Part shown: positions 21,410 through 31,969 of the stretch, piece after piece
Layout: each line of letters opens with the position of its first letter
Position numbering within the stretch: position 1 is the first letter of the stretch
Assembly: GCA_022606425.2 (NCBI GenBank)
Contig: JAHDVF020000508.1
Location: 124,001-188,000, forward strand
Direction of reading: 5' to 3'
From: Lepidostoma basale
Lineage: Eukaryota > Arthropoda > Insecta > Trichoptera > Lepidostomatidae
DNA length: 64,000 bases
The notes under the pieces: generated by a model
Told to the model about the DNA's origin: nothing
Database searches by the model: none
Seen by the model: the letters and a program-made list of their open reading frames with translations, nothing else
Made by a program: the position numbers and the translations under genes

Positions 21410-21724
21410 GTACAGTGGATACGTGGAACATAAATTAAATAGACAATATGTGCACCATCTAAAAAGAACATTTTTTGTTAAATTATTTTTATTTTGTTAT
21501 TTTATTTTATATCATTGTATTTTATATTATTTGTTTTAGATTTATTTTGTGGGTGTTGGACAATCGAAGTGTGCGCGGGAGATGCCTATTGGTGGCGATG
21601 AGGTTCGCAACCCATCGCGGGGCGAAAAGAGAAGGATGGAGTGCCGCATCAGTAAAAGTGTGACAGTCCATTCTTTCTGCCTACCCTTTCGGGGAGACGG
21701 CGTGATGGTTAGTTAGTTAGTTAT
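21410..21724 (+). mobile_element. SINE2 with LINE-A-derived 3' end
   Basis: AATATGTGCACCATC, AT-rich segment, GTGCGCGGGAGATGCC, GAGGTTCGCAACCC (close to the pol III B box), GGCGAAAAGAGAAGG, then AGTGTGACAGTCCATTC, TACCCTTTCGGGGAGACGGC and GTTAGTTAGTTAG. The last ~75 bp are LINE-A sequence. No convincing A box. Confidence 0.75.
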
Positions 21725-21743
21725 ATAAGTACAAATAATATAG

Positions 21744-21975
21744 ATAAACTTAAGGCGTTAACACTGTGGAATTCCATAATGCCGAATTTTTATGAATTAA
21801 AACACTGTTTTTTCCGCTTTTACGTTTATTTTTCTCGACATCATTCGAAGGATTACACCTTCATCATCGTGAGAACGATTTAAACTGTTAAAGGTTTACT
21901 GTTGTCGAAACATGTCGAGAAAAGTAAACTCAAAAGAGGAAAAACAGCGTTTAATTCATAAAAATTCGACAAATA
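21744..21975. repeat. F3 foldback element
   Basis: Arms: GAATTAAAACACTGTTTTTTC and its complement, inner CTCGACAT..TCGAAACATGTCGAG. The centre GATGATGAAGGTGTAATCCTTC is the hammerhead-like part. Related copies at 32995-33262 and 58330-58510. Confidence 0.7.
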
Positions 21976-22825
21976 ATATAATATTTTTTTCTAAAAAAAG
22001 TTCGGCCAAAACAATGGAATATTAAAAAAAATCTCTGTATTCAACCACGTTACGGTTATTATATTTACAGCCAATTAGTATCGCTTGTGCCCAAACGTCA
22101 TTAGGGCAATACTCGTATATGAACTGATTCAGAAAAAAAGTTTCAAAAGGATCAATATGAATTTCTAATAAATATGTGTATAATACCGAATAAACAGCAA
22201 TTTCAAATTAAAAAGGGACAATCTAAATATATGTATTAAAAGTATTATATATTTTTTCGATTTCGTAGTGTGAATTGAAATAATACCTAATTACAATGAA
22301 GGACTCTGTTCGTTTCTAAGGATGAATTCAAATAGTCAGAATTAAGAAATAAACACTTGCTTTTCTTTATAATATTTAGCGTGAAAAAAAAATACGAGAT
22401 AATAGTCGATATTTGGAACTAATTTGGGAAATATATTTGTATGAATTTATATTAGAGTTGGAGTTCAATAAATTAGTAATATCCTCGTCTTAGTGTTGTT
22501 TCGGAATACCGTGTATATGTTTTTTTTATTATTAAAATATAACAGAGTATTCTAGAAAGGAATGCAGTCACATAAAAAACATATTAAAAGGATCGAATGT
22601 TTCATATTAAATGTAAGACCTTTTATAACAATACGAATCACATTAAACATCCTTGTAATATATGAATTCAAAATATTGATGTCTTTTGTATTGTAAATGT
22701 CAGACGATTTATAGGTTTGATAACACCATTGTGTTAATGAAAAAACATCCCATCGGTTTATGCATACTAAGTAGTTAACGTATGTACCAATTAAATTATT
22801 CATTTAAATATTGTGTTCTTCTTTT
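21976..22825. other. No recognised feature
   Basis: AT-rich; one small hairpin-repeat remnant near 22085. No coding region. Confidence 0.45.
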
Positions 22826-23170
22826 TGTCCTGTCACACCTCCGTGGTGCATAGCCTTCTCCATAACCTTCTCCACCCGACTCTATCGCATGCCTGATGTC
22901 TAACATCATCCCAAGTGAGGCCTGCTGCCTTAACCTCGTCCTGCAGGGTTCTTCTCCAGGTGGCTCTAGGTCTGCCTCGTTTTCTCTTTCCCTCCATAGG
23001 GGACCAGTCTAGTGCGCTCTGAGCGATGCAGTCTGGGTTCTGTCTCAGAGTGTGCCCGATCCACTGCCATTTGCGTCTAGCGACTTGTTCTCTAATTGGC
23101 TTTTCGCCTGCCATGGTCCAGAGAACGGCATTTGACACTGTTTGGGGCCAATAGATTTTGAATATTGAGC
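22826..23170 (-). mobile_element. LINE-J reverse transcriptase C-terminal fragment
   Basis: One uninterrupted frame: IREQVARRKWQWIGHTLRQNP, ALDWSPMEGKRKRGRPRATW, RRTLQDEVKAAGLTWDDV and DRVGWRRLWRRLCTTEV. The WIGHTLR..ALDW..GRP..TWRR pattern is diagnostic of a LINE reverse transcriptase end. The intact 119-codon frame and high GC suggest a younger insertion than its neighbours. Confidence 0.85.
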
Positions 23171-23349
23171 GAAGGCACCTATTTATAAACACGTAGATTT
23201 GAAAAAAACTATATTGGAAACGTAAAATTAATGTAAAAAAAATAATGTCATATCAAGGCGAAACATGTCACTCACATGAAAATTATACAACTTTTAGTTT
23301 TCATACATATTATATGTGTACTATATTTAATATCGAATTTTACATATTT

Positions 23350-23590
23350 GATAAATATACAAGGAAAGACTGGCAGGGTCATGTTCCAAGAATAGACACC
23401 ACTTGACTCTCCGATATGGCACTACATTATCAGTTTCATGGGACTCGTCCTCGTGGAAGACCAGCTAAAAGATCAAGGGCAGCTGGGAATCAACCTCACA
23501 GGAGGAGCAACCTTGAAGTGAATCTCTCACGAAATGATGAAATCATAATCAACCCTCTAGAGAACAGACCACATATAACTATAACAAGAT
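23350..23590 (+). mobile_element. LINE-D 3' fragment
   Basis: DWQGHVPRIDTT, LHYQFHGTRPRGRPAKRSR and ENRPHIT match the last 80 codons of the 61560-62005 copy. A 36-bp unit is inserted before ENRPH. Confidence 0.65.
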
Positions 23591-23654
23591 TTTTTCGGAA
23601 AGATTCTGGTTGTGGTATGCATTATTAGGTAACTATACCTACGTTATTAAAATA

Positions 23655-24166
23655 ATATATTCGTCTTAGAGATCTAATTTCTTCTGCGTTTATTCTATTT
23701 TCATACTTCTTTTGCCAGCTCCATGCTTCACATCCATACATTCCATGCAGTAGAAATGAGATCTCTAAGACGAATGTGTGTAAATCTGTATATGATAGAG
23801 TGTCAAATACAAGTATAAGAAGTGAATGCGGTGCAAATGAAAGTGTTATGAACAAAATAACGTTAAGATGGCTTGGACACATGGAAAGAATGAGTAAAGA
23901 CAGAATGCTGGAAAAGTTATATGTAAACGACGTGAACGGAGCTAGAAATAGAGGAAAACCGAGGAAAACGTGGTACGATAAAATCAATCAAATATTAAAT
24001 ATCGGTCACGTGAGGAGTTGGAGAAATCGACGTGCGTGCATGACAAGATGTATGAATGTAAAGGAAGCTAGACAAGCATGTCTGGATAGAACAGTGTGGC
24101 GTTTCATTCTTTCTGCCAACCCCTCCGGGTAGACGGCGTGATGGTTAGTTAGTTAGTTAGTTTATA
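23655..24166 (+). mobile_element. LINE-A copy with 5' inversion (twin-priming pattern)
   Basis: 23743-24166 is the normal plus-strand 3' end (AVEMRSLRRMCKSVYDRVSN, LRWLGHMERMSKDRM, GRPRKTW-like, FILSANPSG, GTTA tail). 23655-23742 is the preceding ORF part in inverted orientation (MYGCEAWSWQKKYENRIN). About 40 bp (the RSLRR section) are present in both arms. Confidence 0.7.
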
Positions 24167-24924
24167 ATAATATATTGCAGTAAAATGGTCGTTTAATATT
24201 TGAAATATACATAATTGTGATTGATTTGGTGATCTAGAGACGAGATCAGATGTAATGAGTGTGATTATTTAGTAGAATAATGTGGTTAATCTGTAATGTT
24301 ACATATTTAAATTTTAACTTACCACCTCTATCGAAAATGAGAGATATATTTTTTTAAATGGTAAAAAAAATATTTTTAGATTTCGATGGAGAAAGAAACG
24401 AAAATAAAATATTTCAAAGAGCATCACTTAGGATCAAAATATGACCCTTTCACAGCATCAATGTTCCTTCATTAGTATTTCAAAGGAGACGTTACAACGG
24501 AGAAAAGAGATATTTTTCAACAGAATAGTAAACTCAAACTTGAAAAGGGGAGAATAAATTTTGTTTAATTTCCTAATACTACAACGCCCCAATAGTCTGA
24601 TTCAAATTTTATCTTTATCTAGAGCAGACGCCGCTAATTTTGTGATACAAAAAACATTATTTTTTCTTGTTGTTAAAATGTTATTTGGATGCTTACTTAT
24701 TGACACATTCCAAAAACTCGGTTTTGGCGTGTGTCACTTTCGAAGTGTGTACGGTCTGTAGGTACAATGTAATACGCTAATCATATTTTTAGTGCGAATT
24801 TTATACGCACTTGTATTTATAAAGTGACATAAGTCAAAAACGTGTTTTTGGTTAGTGTCACTTTGAGAATACTATTATTGTTTGTTAATCATATTCTTTT
24901 TTCAATCACGAAATCTCGGTCTTG
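24167..24924. other. No recognised feature
   Basis: AT-rich; a 66-codon frame at 24561-24761 is not recognised. Confidence 0.4.
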
Positions 24925-25255
24925 GGCCATCCCGCTAGAGAAATAGTACAAATTTCGGGGATCGAGCGTTTGCGGTAGCCGATCAATCAGCTTGGAACAA
25001 CCTTCCTTCACACCTCAGATGCATAAATGATCTTACAGACTTCAAATCTAAGCTGAAAACCCATATTTTTCATATTTCATACCCAAGTTAAAACTTGCAT
25101 ATTTTGTTCTATTATACTTTCTAATCGATCGCGAATATCAATCAGATGCAGCGTTCACATTTAGATTTAAAACACGTCTTAATGCGCCCTTGAGGTGATT
25201 ACATCACAAAAACGGCGCTTTAAAAGTTAGCATATTATTATTATTATTATAAGAA
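24925..25255 (+). mobile_element. CR1/L2-like LINE 3' end
   Basis: Frame: FGDRAFAVADQSAWNNLPSH then LRCINDLTDFKSKLKTHIF, the classical WN-x-LP..LK-x-x-LF end of CR1/L2 reverse transcriptases, with stop, 3' UTR (GCGCCCTTGAGGTGATTAC) and (ATT)n tail at 25235-25250. Confidence 0.85.
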
Positions 25256-25984
25256 AAAAAAATAGTACTATCAGAGTACCTACTGGTAAATTTTTCTGTA
25301 AAATAAAAAACGTATTAATATGTTCAGCATTTATGAGGGTCATAGTGTACGAAAATAAAATAAGGGAAAAACATACTTGTTACCAAAATATTTCACAGTT
25401 CTTATTAAAAAAAACTGTCTTTAAATCGAATGAATCACATAATATGAATGGCTTTCACGGAACTAGGGTAATATCACAGAATTAAGAGATATCACGGATT
25501 TAAAACACATCACCGAGTTTGCCCTGTTGGTATTATGAGTATCAAGGGCAGCTTATGTTCGTAACTGTCAATAAGTGCTGAATCTTAATCAACTTTTAAT
25601 TAAGCGAATATTGGCTCGCGAGGGAAGGGTAGAATAATGTTTGCAAAACGTGATTAATACTGGGAGGGTCTTAGCTTCAAACAAACCCGACTGTGGACAA
25701 AATGATCAATGGCTAAAAGGACAAAAGAGGCTTATCGCTGCGTGTCATAAAAGGATTGAGTGGATATTCATCACGAATTTAATGGAGATCGAGTGCTCAT
25801 AATAATAACAATGCTTGGGTCTAATAAATCTTGAAATATTCTCTCTAAGAATACGTTATTAAACTAACAAAACTTACGTGAAACCATTCGTTAATAATTG
25901 GCTTCGAAAAAGCTTCTTAGATAAAAAAAAAATGATTTTTTTTTTTGTTTGAATAAAAATAGTTACACGTATTACAACACTATT

Positions 25985-26040
25985 TATTTTTACTGAACTC
26001 AGACATGTTTCGGTTACAAGTAACCTTTATCAATGTATAC
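25985..26040 (-). repeat. Hammerhead-like hairpin repeat
   Basis: Minus strand: TTGATAA, A, GGTTAC-TT-GTAACC (six perfect pairs), GAAAC-AT-GTC. The core departs at C3 (U) and G8 (A), the same variant as F2. Confidence 0.5.
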
Positions 26041-26059
26041 AATGTAAAAAAAAAACTTA

Positions 26060-26318
26060 CTATCTAACCATCACGCCGTCTCCCCGAAGGGGTAGGCAGA
26101 AAGAGTGGAATGCCACAATTTTCTTTCCTGACATATTTCTCTCGCTTCCTCAACATTCATACATCGTGTCATGCACGCGCGTCGATTTCTCTGACTCCTC
26201 ACATGGCCGACATTCAATATTTGATTTATTTGATCGTGTCACGTTTTCCTCGATCTTCCTCTATTTCTGGTTCCATTTACATCATTAACATATAATTTTT
26301 TTACCATTTTTTATACAA
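26060..26318 (-). mobile_element. LINE-A 3' end
   Basis: Coding end in the MMSQRNRRAC subfamily (CATCATTAACATATAATTT at the 5' end), TACCCCTTCGGGGAGACGG and a single GTTA tail. 5' truncation at about the ERMVKK region. Confidence 0.8.
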
Positions 26319-27465
26319 TTTTAACAGTCAAATAAAACAGAGCAGTCACTTTACTAAATGGAGATCGAATTATGTATACAAGTGGAAGGGGTATAATTAG
26401 GATTGAGGAGAGGATAGGTGTAATGGGAACATATCGAGCATGGGAAAAAAGCCATCAAAAATATTGAAAATATAATAAATAACCAATAAAATTTAAATTC
26501 AATTACCACTCTAAGACGTCTATCGGATATTTTACTAAAAGTTTACATGTTTGGAATATTATAATATTATTAAGGTTACTAAAAAAAAAACTTAGGTTTC
26601 GAAGGATTTTGAAACACGGTATTTAAAATTCAACAGCTAATTTTGAAATAAAAAAAATACGTTGGATTTAAAATGTCTTTGGAATTTATTGGCAGATAAT
26701 ACTATTTATATTTATTCATGTCCTTGGTTGGATCATAGAAGATGTCTCTTAATGATAATATAAGCAGATGTTTTTTCTCTGAATATAAAAAAAAAACTGA
26801 TGTTATCGTCTGATTTATGCTATATAAATTGACTGGTAATTGAAATACATAAATTTATTTTTTATTTTTTATTATCTATATAAATAAAAGGCCAGCTTCC
26901 GGTGTGTGTGGACTAATTCCGGGGTTATTCCTAAGCAGATCGTTTTCATATTGATACACTTCCTTAATAGATAGACATAGGTGGGCATAGGCATATTTTT
27001 GTTATTAATCGAGCTCTAATTAACTTTGGAAATTTACAAATTTTCGTAGTGCGAGCGAGTATAGACCTTCATGTTCGTATCACCTGAGTATCGATCTTTA
27101 GAGTCTATATTCGCTTGGCGTGATAAGATGCAAATTAGTGGCTTTTTTGACTCTTTGCGTGGTCAGATATGAAATTAGTCGCTCCTTTGAACTGAAAAAT
27201 ATACGCACGTTATAGGGATGGGCAAAACGACTCATCTCAGGGATCTGATCTGAACGGTTCCGCTCAGCAAAGTGAGCCGACTCTTTTTAACGATCCACGG
27301 TTCACCATTTTGAGTCGTTCAAAGTTTGAAATTATTTTAGTGACCTTTTTTTTTTGCTCCTCGACCAAAAAAGTTGATTCCGGTAAAAAAAAAAAATTCA
27401 CCAGGATAAATTTTTTGTCGATGAGCTAAAAAAAAATTCACAACGACAAACAACTTTTTTGACAA

Positions 27466-27740
27466 ACGACTCGATAATTATCAAGAAGAATCGGCTCACT
27501 TTACTGAGCGGAACCATTCAGCTCAGATCCCTTAAAGAGATCACTAAAAATAGTCGACTCTTTTGCAATAATATACGATTCACCGAGCGCAGAGGTCGGC
27601 AAAATGCGGCTCCGGAGCCGCTCGATAATTATCAAGAAGAATCGGCTCACTTTACTGAGCGGAACCGTTCGTCGACTCTTTTGCAATAATATATGATTCA
27701 CCTAGCGCAGAGGTCGGCAAAATGCGGCTCCGGAGCCGAA
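27466..27740 (+). repeat. Direct duplication of about 120-155 bp
   Basis: CTCGATAATTATCAAGAAG, CACTTTACTGAGCGGAACC, GTCGACTCTTTTGCAATAA and GCGCAGAGGTCGGCAAAATG occur twice. The first copy has an extra 35 bp. Both end in the first 36 bases of the hAT terminus. Confidence 0.8.
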
Positions 27741-28555
27741 GGGGTTTGTTGAAAGGAAAAATAATCGCGAGATACTTGCTTACCATCGCATCATTCATCA
27801 AGAACGCTCTGTCCGCAGACATTTCCAGAAGAAATTTGTAAAGTTATGGAATTGGTGATTACGATTATCAATTCCGGTTTAGCTAAAACTCTTAATCATC
27901 ATCGCCAATTCAAAGATTTTTAGTCATCATCTTCAACGCCTGAAATAGTATTACTGACTCTTGCTGATCTTTCGCTTTTCGCTTCTACATATTCATGCGG
28001 ACAATTTTATTCAAGCATGAATTTTAACAAGAGTAAACTACGAAGTCGTCTTATTGATGAGAACATGGAATTGTGCCTAAAATTAAGAATAACAACAAAC
28101 AAACATGCATCAGGTCCATAATAACATACGGAATCAAAGCAAGAACAGACACTGTCAGAACCAGACTGCGACCTATTGTGGGAGAACCGTTAGAGATAGG
28201 ATACCCAACGAATAAATTCGCAAATCCTGCAACATTGAAGACATAGTGAGATGGAGTAGGCAGAGACATCGAGAGAATGGATCCAGCAAGAATTCCTAAT
28301 ATCGTGATGCAAGAGACTCCAGAGGGCCGTCGACCACCAGGATGACCACCAAAGAGATGGAGAGAAGGCTGGTCGCCTTCATCACAGGAAGAAGTATGAA
28401 ATAATGTTTTATTCAGTGTACCCGTAATTGAATGAAGTGCAAAAATTATAATAAAGGTTATCTAAATCAATAAACATATTTGGCTCTCAATTTTTTTTTA
28501 AATCGTTGTAAAGTACGCATTTGGCTCTTTGGCTAATAATTTTGCCGACCCCCTG
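27708..28555 (+). mobile_element. Nonautonomous hAT transposon, 848 bp
   Basis: Termini CAGAGGTCGGCAAAATG and (complement) CAGGGGGTCGGCAAAAT. Flanked by a perfect 8-bp duplication ACCTAGCG (27700-27707 and 28556-28563), the hAT signature. A LINE-D fragment lies inside (28080-28400). No transposase is recognised. Confidence 0.85.
28080..28400 (+). mobile_element. LINE-D fragment nested in the hAT
   Basis: Decayed frames: ASGP, ESKQEQTLSEPD; the DNA contains CATCAGGTCCATAATAACAT, GGACCACCAAAGAGATGGAG-like and a GAAGAAG tail. A 55-bp piece (GAGAACCGTTAGAGATAGGA..) is repeated at 28975-29030. Confidence 0.6.
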
Positions 28556-28974
28556 ACCTAGCGGATCATTGAGCTGCCGCTCTTTTTTTTATGGATCATC
28601 GCTCACCCGCTCACCAAAACGATTCGAATCTTTGAGTCGACTCGTGAGCGGATTGCCCATCCCTATCTCTGAAATGTCAAATTTGAATTGCGTGTTAGTT
28701 TCGTAAGTAAAATATTTATATTTCTAATTCATATATATCTTCAGTTTATTCTATTTTGCCGTTGAAATGAATACAGATTATATTTCCGCATTACATATTT
28801 CAAAGTTTTAGTTCTAAATTATATCGAATTTATATAGATAGAAATGAAATTACATACCTATCGTTTTACTTACGTATTATTTTAGGTTATGTTATGAATA
28901 CATGGAAAAACGTTAAATTCTAAGTAACAATTCTATGAATTGGTATAATCTATTTTAATAATGTTATTTTATTG

Positions 28975-29032
28975 TGGGGAGAACCGTTAGAGATAGGATA
29001 CCCAACGAATAAATTCGCAAATCCTGCAAGGA
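28975..29032 (+). repeat. Second copy of a 55-bp LINE-D segment
   Basis: GGGGAGAACCGTTAGAGATA to CGCAAATCCTGCAA is nearly identical to 28180-28235, outside the hAT. Confidence 0.8.
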
Positions 29033-29413
29033 ATCTGGTTCTGGTTCTGATTTAAAAAAAAATATTTGATTCATGTGGTGCTCCTGTCAATTTGGAGATA
29101 TTTCCTGTATAAGTGAATTGTTTTGGTCAATTTGATTGTTGCCGCACTTTGTGATAGTTATTTGTGACACGAAATACGTTTTCACTCTTCTGATGTTAAA
29201 ATAATACAAGTTTTTTCGTTTATAAAAAGAATTTTGACAGGTGTAAAAATAAATTTTTCATTTGTTCCAATGACAATTTGAATAAATTCTTCAATCAAAT
29301 TTTCAAGTTTTTGCTGGTGTTGGATTGTTTTAAGTGCCTAATTAAAATTAAAACAGTGGAATAAAAAATTAAATAAACACAAATGTCCGGATCGTCCAGC
29401 TGACGACAAGTGC

Positions 29414-29705
29414 ACCATCTAAAAGAACATTATGTGTTAAATTATTTTTATGTGTTATTTAATTTTATATCATTGTATTTTGTATAATTTGTTTTAGATT
29501 TATTATGTAGACGTTGAATGATTGAAGTGTGCGCGGGAGATGCCTATTGGTGGCGATGAGGTTCGCAACCCATCACACCGCGTCTCTCGCGTTGGCGAAA
29601 AGAGAAGAATGGAGTGCAGCATCGATTAAAATGTTGCAGTCCATTCTTTCTGTCTACCCTTTCGGGGAAACGGCGTGATGGTTAGTTAGTTAGTTAGTTA
29701 TTTTA
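29414..29705 (+). mobile_element. SINE2
   Basis: Begins AAGTGCACCATCTAAAAG, contains GCGCGGGAGATGCCTATTGG and GAGGTTCGCAACCC, ends with the LINE-A-like 3' end and four GTTA repeats. Confidence 0.75.
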
Positions 29706-29959
29706 ATGTAAAATTGTTCTGGCAGGGCGATAACCTATAATATCTTTTGGATTAGACGATTTACTTCAGCTGTTTTAGTTTTTCTCTGTTATGCTGTGAT
29801 AGGTAAACATATCCTTACATACAGCATTAGCTGCCTCAGTTGGAAAAATCCACTAATATAACATTTCCAAATGGTCTGATGTTCCCACGCCAATCTTACA
29901 ATGATCGAGTGTTTTTTTTTTTAAATATACTGCTCATTTTAATATAATTATTTGATTTT

Positions 29960-30107
29960 TGCAGAGATGCCGACGCTAAGGATGATACCAGGAAAGACTC
30001 TTTGAGATAGGGTGAGGAACACGGCTATCCACGATATCTCCAAGGTGGAAGATGTCGTGAGATGGGGCACGCAACGCAAGATACTGGCATGTATGGATCC
30101 CACACCC
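29960..30107 (+). mobile_element. LINE-D fragment
   Basis: MRNTAIHDISKVEDVVRWGT and RKILACMDPT match LINE-D. It joins directly to LINE-E sequence at 30108, a junction type that recurs at 31302. Confidence 0.65.
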
Positions 30108-30642
30108 GATTGTTATATTTATGAACTAATTTTGAAATGGTATGTACAGGTTGGATTAATTGGTTTAATTCCACTATTAGAGGCAGAACAGGAGTGTCGG
30201 ACATCATCGGAAGAGTGGCAGCGCTAAAATGGCATGCCGCTCGCAGCCCTGATGATAGATGAACTGCAACCCGAAACCCAGGACGTCCTCAACTTCGATG
30301 GAGGGACGACATTGGATGCGTTTTGCCCAGGATCGACAGACATTGAATCAGATGGAGGAGGCCTACGCCCAGGAAGATTGTTATATTTATGAACTAATTT
30401 TGAAATGGTATGTACAGGTTGGATTAATTGGTTTAATTCCACTATTAGAGGCAGAACAGGAGTGTCGGACATCATCGGAAGAGTGGCAGCGCTAAAATGG
30501 CATGCCGCTCGCAGCCCTGATGATAGATGAACTGCAACCCGAAACCCAGGACGTCCTCAACTTCGATGGAGGGACGACATTGGATGCGTTTTGCCCAGGA
30601 TCGACAGACATTGAATCAGATGGAGGAGGCCTACGCCCAGGA
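30108..30642 (+). repeat. Perfect 268-bp tandem duplication (LINE-E 3' end)
   Basis: Unit 1 is 30108-30374 and unit 2 is 30376-30642, period 268. I find no difference between them. Each unit holds GVSDIIGRVAALKWHAARSP, NPGRPQLRWRDDI and WRRPTP, a LINE reverse transcriptase end. The second unit continues into AGTGAACGGATATAGGC and an (ATG)n tail. Confidence 0.9.
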
Positions 30643-30971
30643 GTGAACGGATATAGGCTCATGATGATGATGATACAAAACATTGAAACACCTACATGCA
30701 ACATTTTAAATATTTCTGGAATGGGTAAAATTCTGCAACAATGAAAGTTCATTGTATGGAATGAATGCTTTAAATTATCAACTGATTTCTGTAGAATCAC
30801 ACTCCAAAGGAGAATTGATTCAATGTATATTTCAGACATCACACAAATTTACAAATTTCGTCATTGGTTAAGTGAATGTGCATTATTAGCTTCATCTAAT
30901 GGACATCAAAATCAAGGGTTTTGTTTCTCTAAACATTGTATTTCTAAGAGCATTATTATGACCTTGAATGG

Positions 30972-31163
30972 TATATGTATGAATGTTTCATGCAAATGTG
31001 ATATAGTATATTTATTTGTTTTTTTAATTTCACTTAAAATATTAAGGAAAAAAATTAAGACTGGACGTTTAATGGTTTAAACATTAAGCTGAAAAAGATA
31101 TATATTAACTTTTTTTTGGGTGGCATCTTTAGGGTAACATTTGAACTACACTATATTAATTTA
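30972..31163 (+). repeat. 190-bp AT-rich duplication, copy 1
   Basis: TATGTATGAATGTTTCATGC, ATTAAGACTGGACGTTTAATG and GGGTGGCATCTTTAGGGTAA recur at 31437-31628 with few differences. Confidence 0.85.
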
Positions 31164-31195
31164 ATATTTTTCCTTTTATTTCTAGGTAACATGAA

Positions 31196-31436
31196 ACGGT
31201 GAAATCTGCAAGCTGAAAGATGTCATGAGATGAGGCAGACAACCCAGAAGATAATGGAATGCGCGTGTGCAGAGGATGGATCCCACACCTCGATATATGC
31301 GTAGATGAAGTGCAACCCGAAACCCAGGACGTCCTCAACTTCGATGGAGGGACGACATTGGATGCGTGTTGCCCAGGATCGACAGACATTGAAGCAGATG
31401 GAGGAGGCCTACGCCCAGGAGTGAACGGATATGAAT
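31196..31436 (+). mobile_element. LINE-D/LINE-E chimera, second copy
   Basis: 31196-31301 is LINE-D (CTGCAAGCTGAAAGATGTC, GCAGAGGATGGATCCCACAC), 31302-31436 is the LINE-E end (GTGCAACCCGAAACCCAGGA, GGAGGAGGCCTACGCCCAGG). Confidence 0.7.
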
Positions 31437-31628
31437 TGTATATGTATGAATGTTTTATGCAAATGTGATATAGTATATTTATTTGTTTTTTTAATTTCAC
31501 TTAAAATATTGAGGAAAAAAATTAAGACTGGACGTTTAATGGTTTAAACATAAAGCTGAAAAAGATATATATAAACTTTTTTTTGGGTGGCATCTTTAGG
31601 GTAACGTTTGAACTACACTATATTATTA
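31437..31628 (+). repeat. 190-bp AT-rich duplication, copy 2
   Basis: Second copy of 30972-31163, directly following the LINE-E end. The two copies are 465 bp apart. Confidence 0.85.
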
Positions 31629-31969
31629 AATCATAACGCGCTTTTGCACAGCTATGTTTAAGACCAATTGGCATCAAAAACTCATTTCAGACTTTTTGCA
31701 AACTTGCCACCTTGGTAATGCCCAGCCTTCAATTGTTCAATTCACATTAGTATTATTCAAGTTCACAGCAAGTTTGCTTGGATTAAACAAATGTTTTAAA
31801 GATATGAACTGAATTAGGATACACACATTCTTGCACCTATACACATGTCATTTTATCCAATAAAATAATTGATATTGAACTTTCATTGTATTTCTTTAAT
31901 ATATATTGGGTGTACGAGTATTTATATACTCTAATATAGCAATAGCGAAGCGTTGCCGGGTCAGCTAGT

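Larger units (their letters stand above)
27213..28665. mobile_element. TIR element with TAGGGATGGGCAA ends
   Basis: TAGGGATGGGCAA at the left and its exact complement at the right. The ends begin and finish with TA, and I find no matching 8-bp duplication. The inside is built from repeated (GAGTCG)-rich segments and the hAT below. Confidence 0.6.
26875..31968 (+). mobile_element. Block bounded by Helitron termini
   Basis: Starts A|TCTATATAAATAAAAGGCC and ends GAAGCGTTGCCGGGTCAGCTAG|T, the TC..CTAG ends of arthropod Helitrons inserted between A and T. A possible terminal hairpin (GCAA..TTGC) lies 10 bp before CTAG. No Rep/helicase sequence is seen, so it would be nonautonomous. It contains a nested hAT, LINE and SINE fragments and internal duplications. 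Whether both ends belong to one element is inference. Confidence 0.55.

Noticed and set aside
27213..28665. Assigning the outer TIR element to hAT
   Set aside because: The TAGGGATGGGCAA ends recall hAT, but no 8-bp target duplication is present; a TA target is equally possible.
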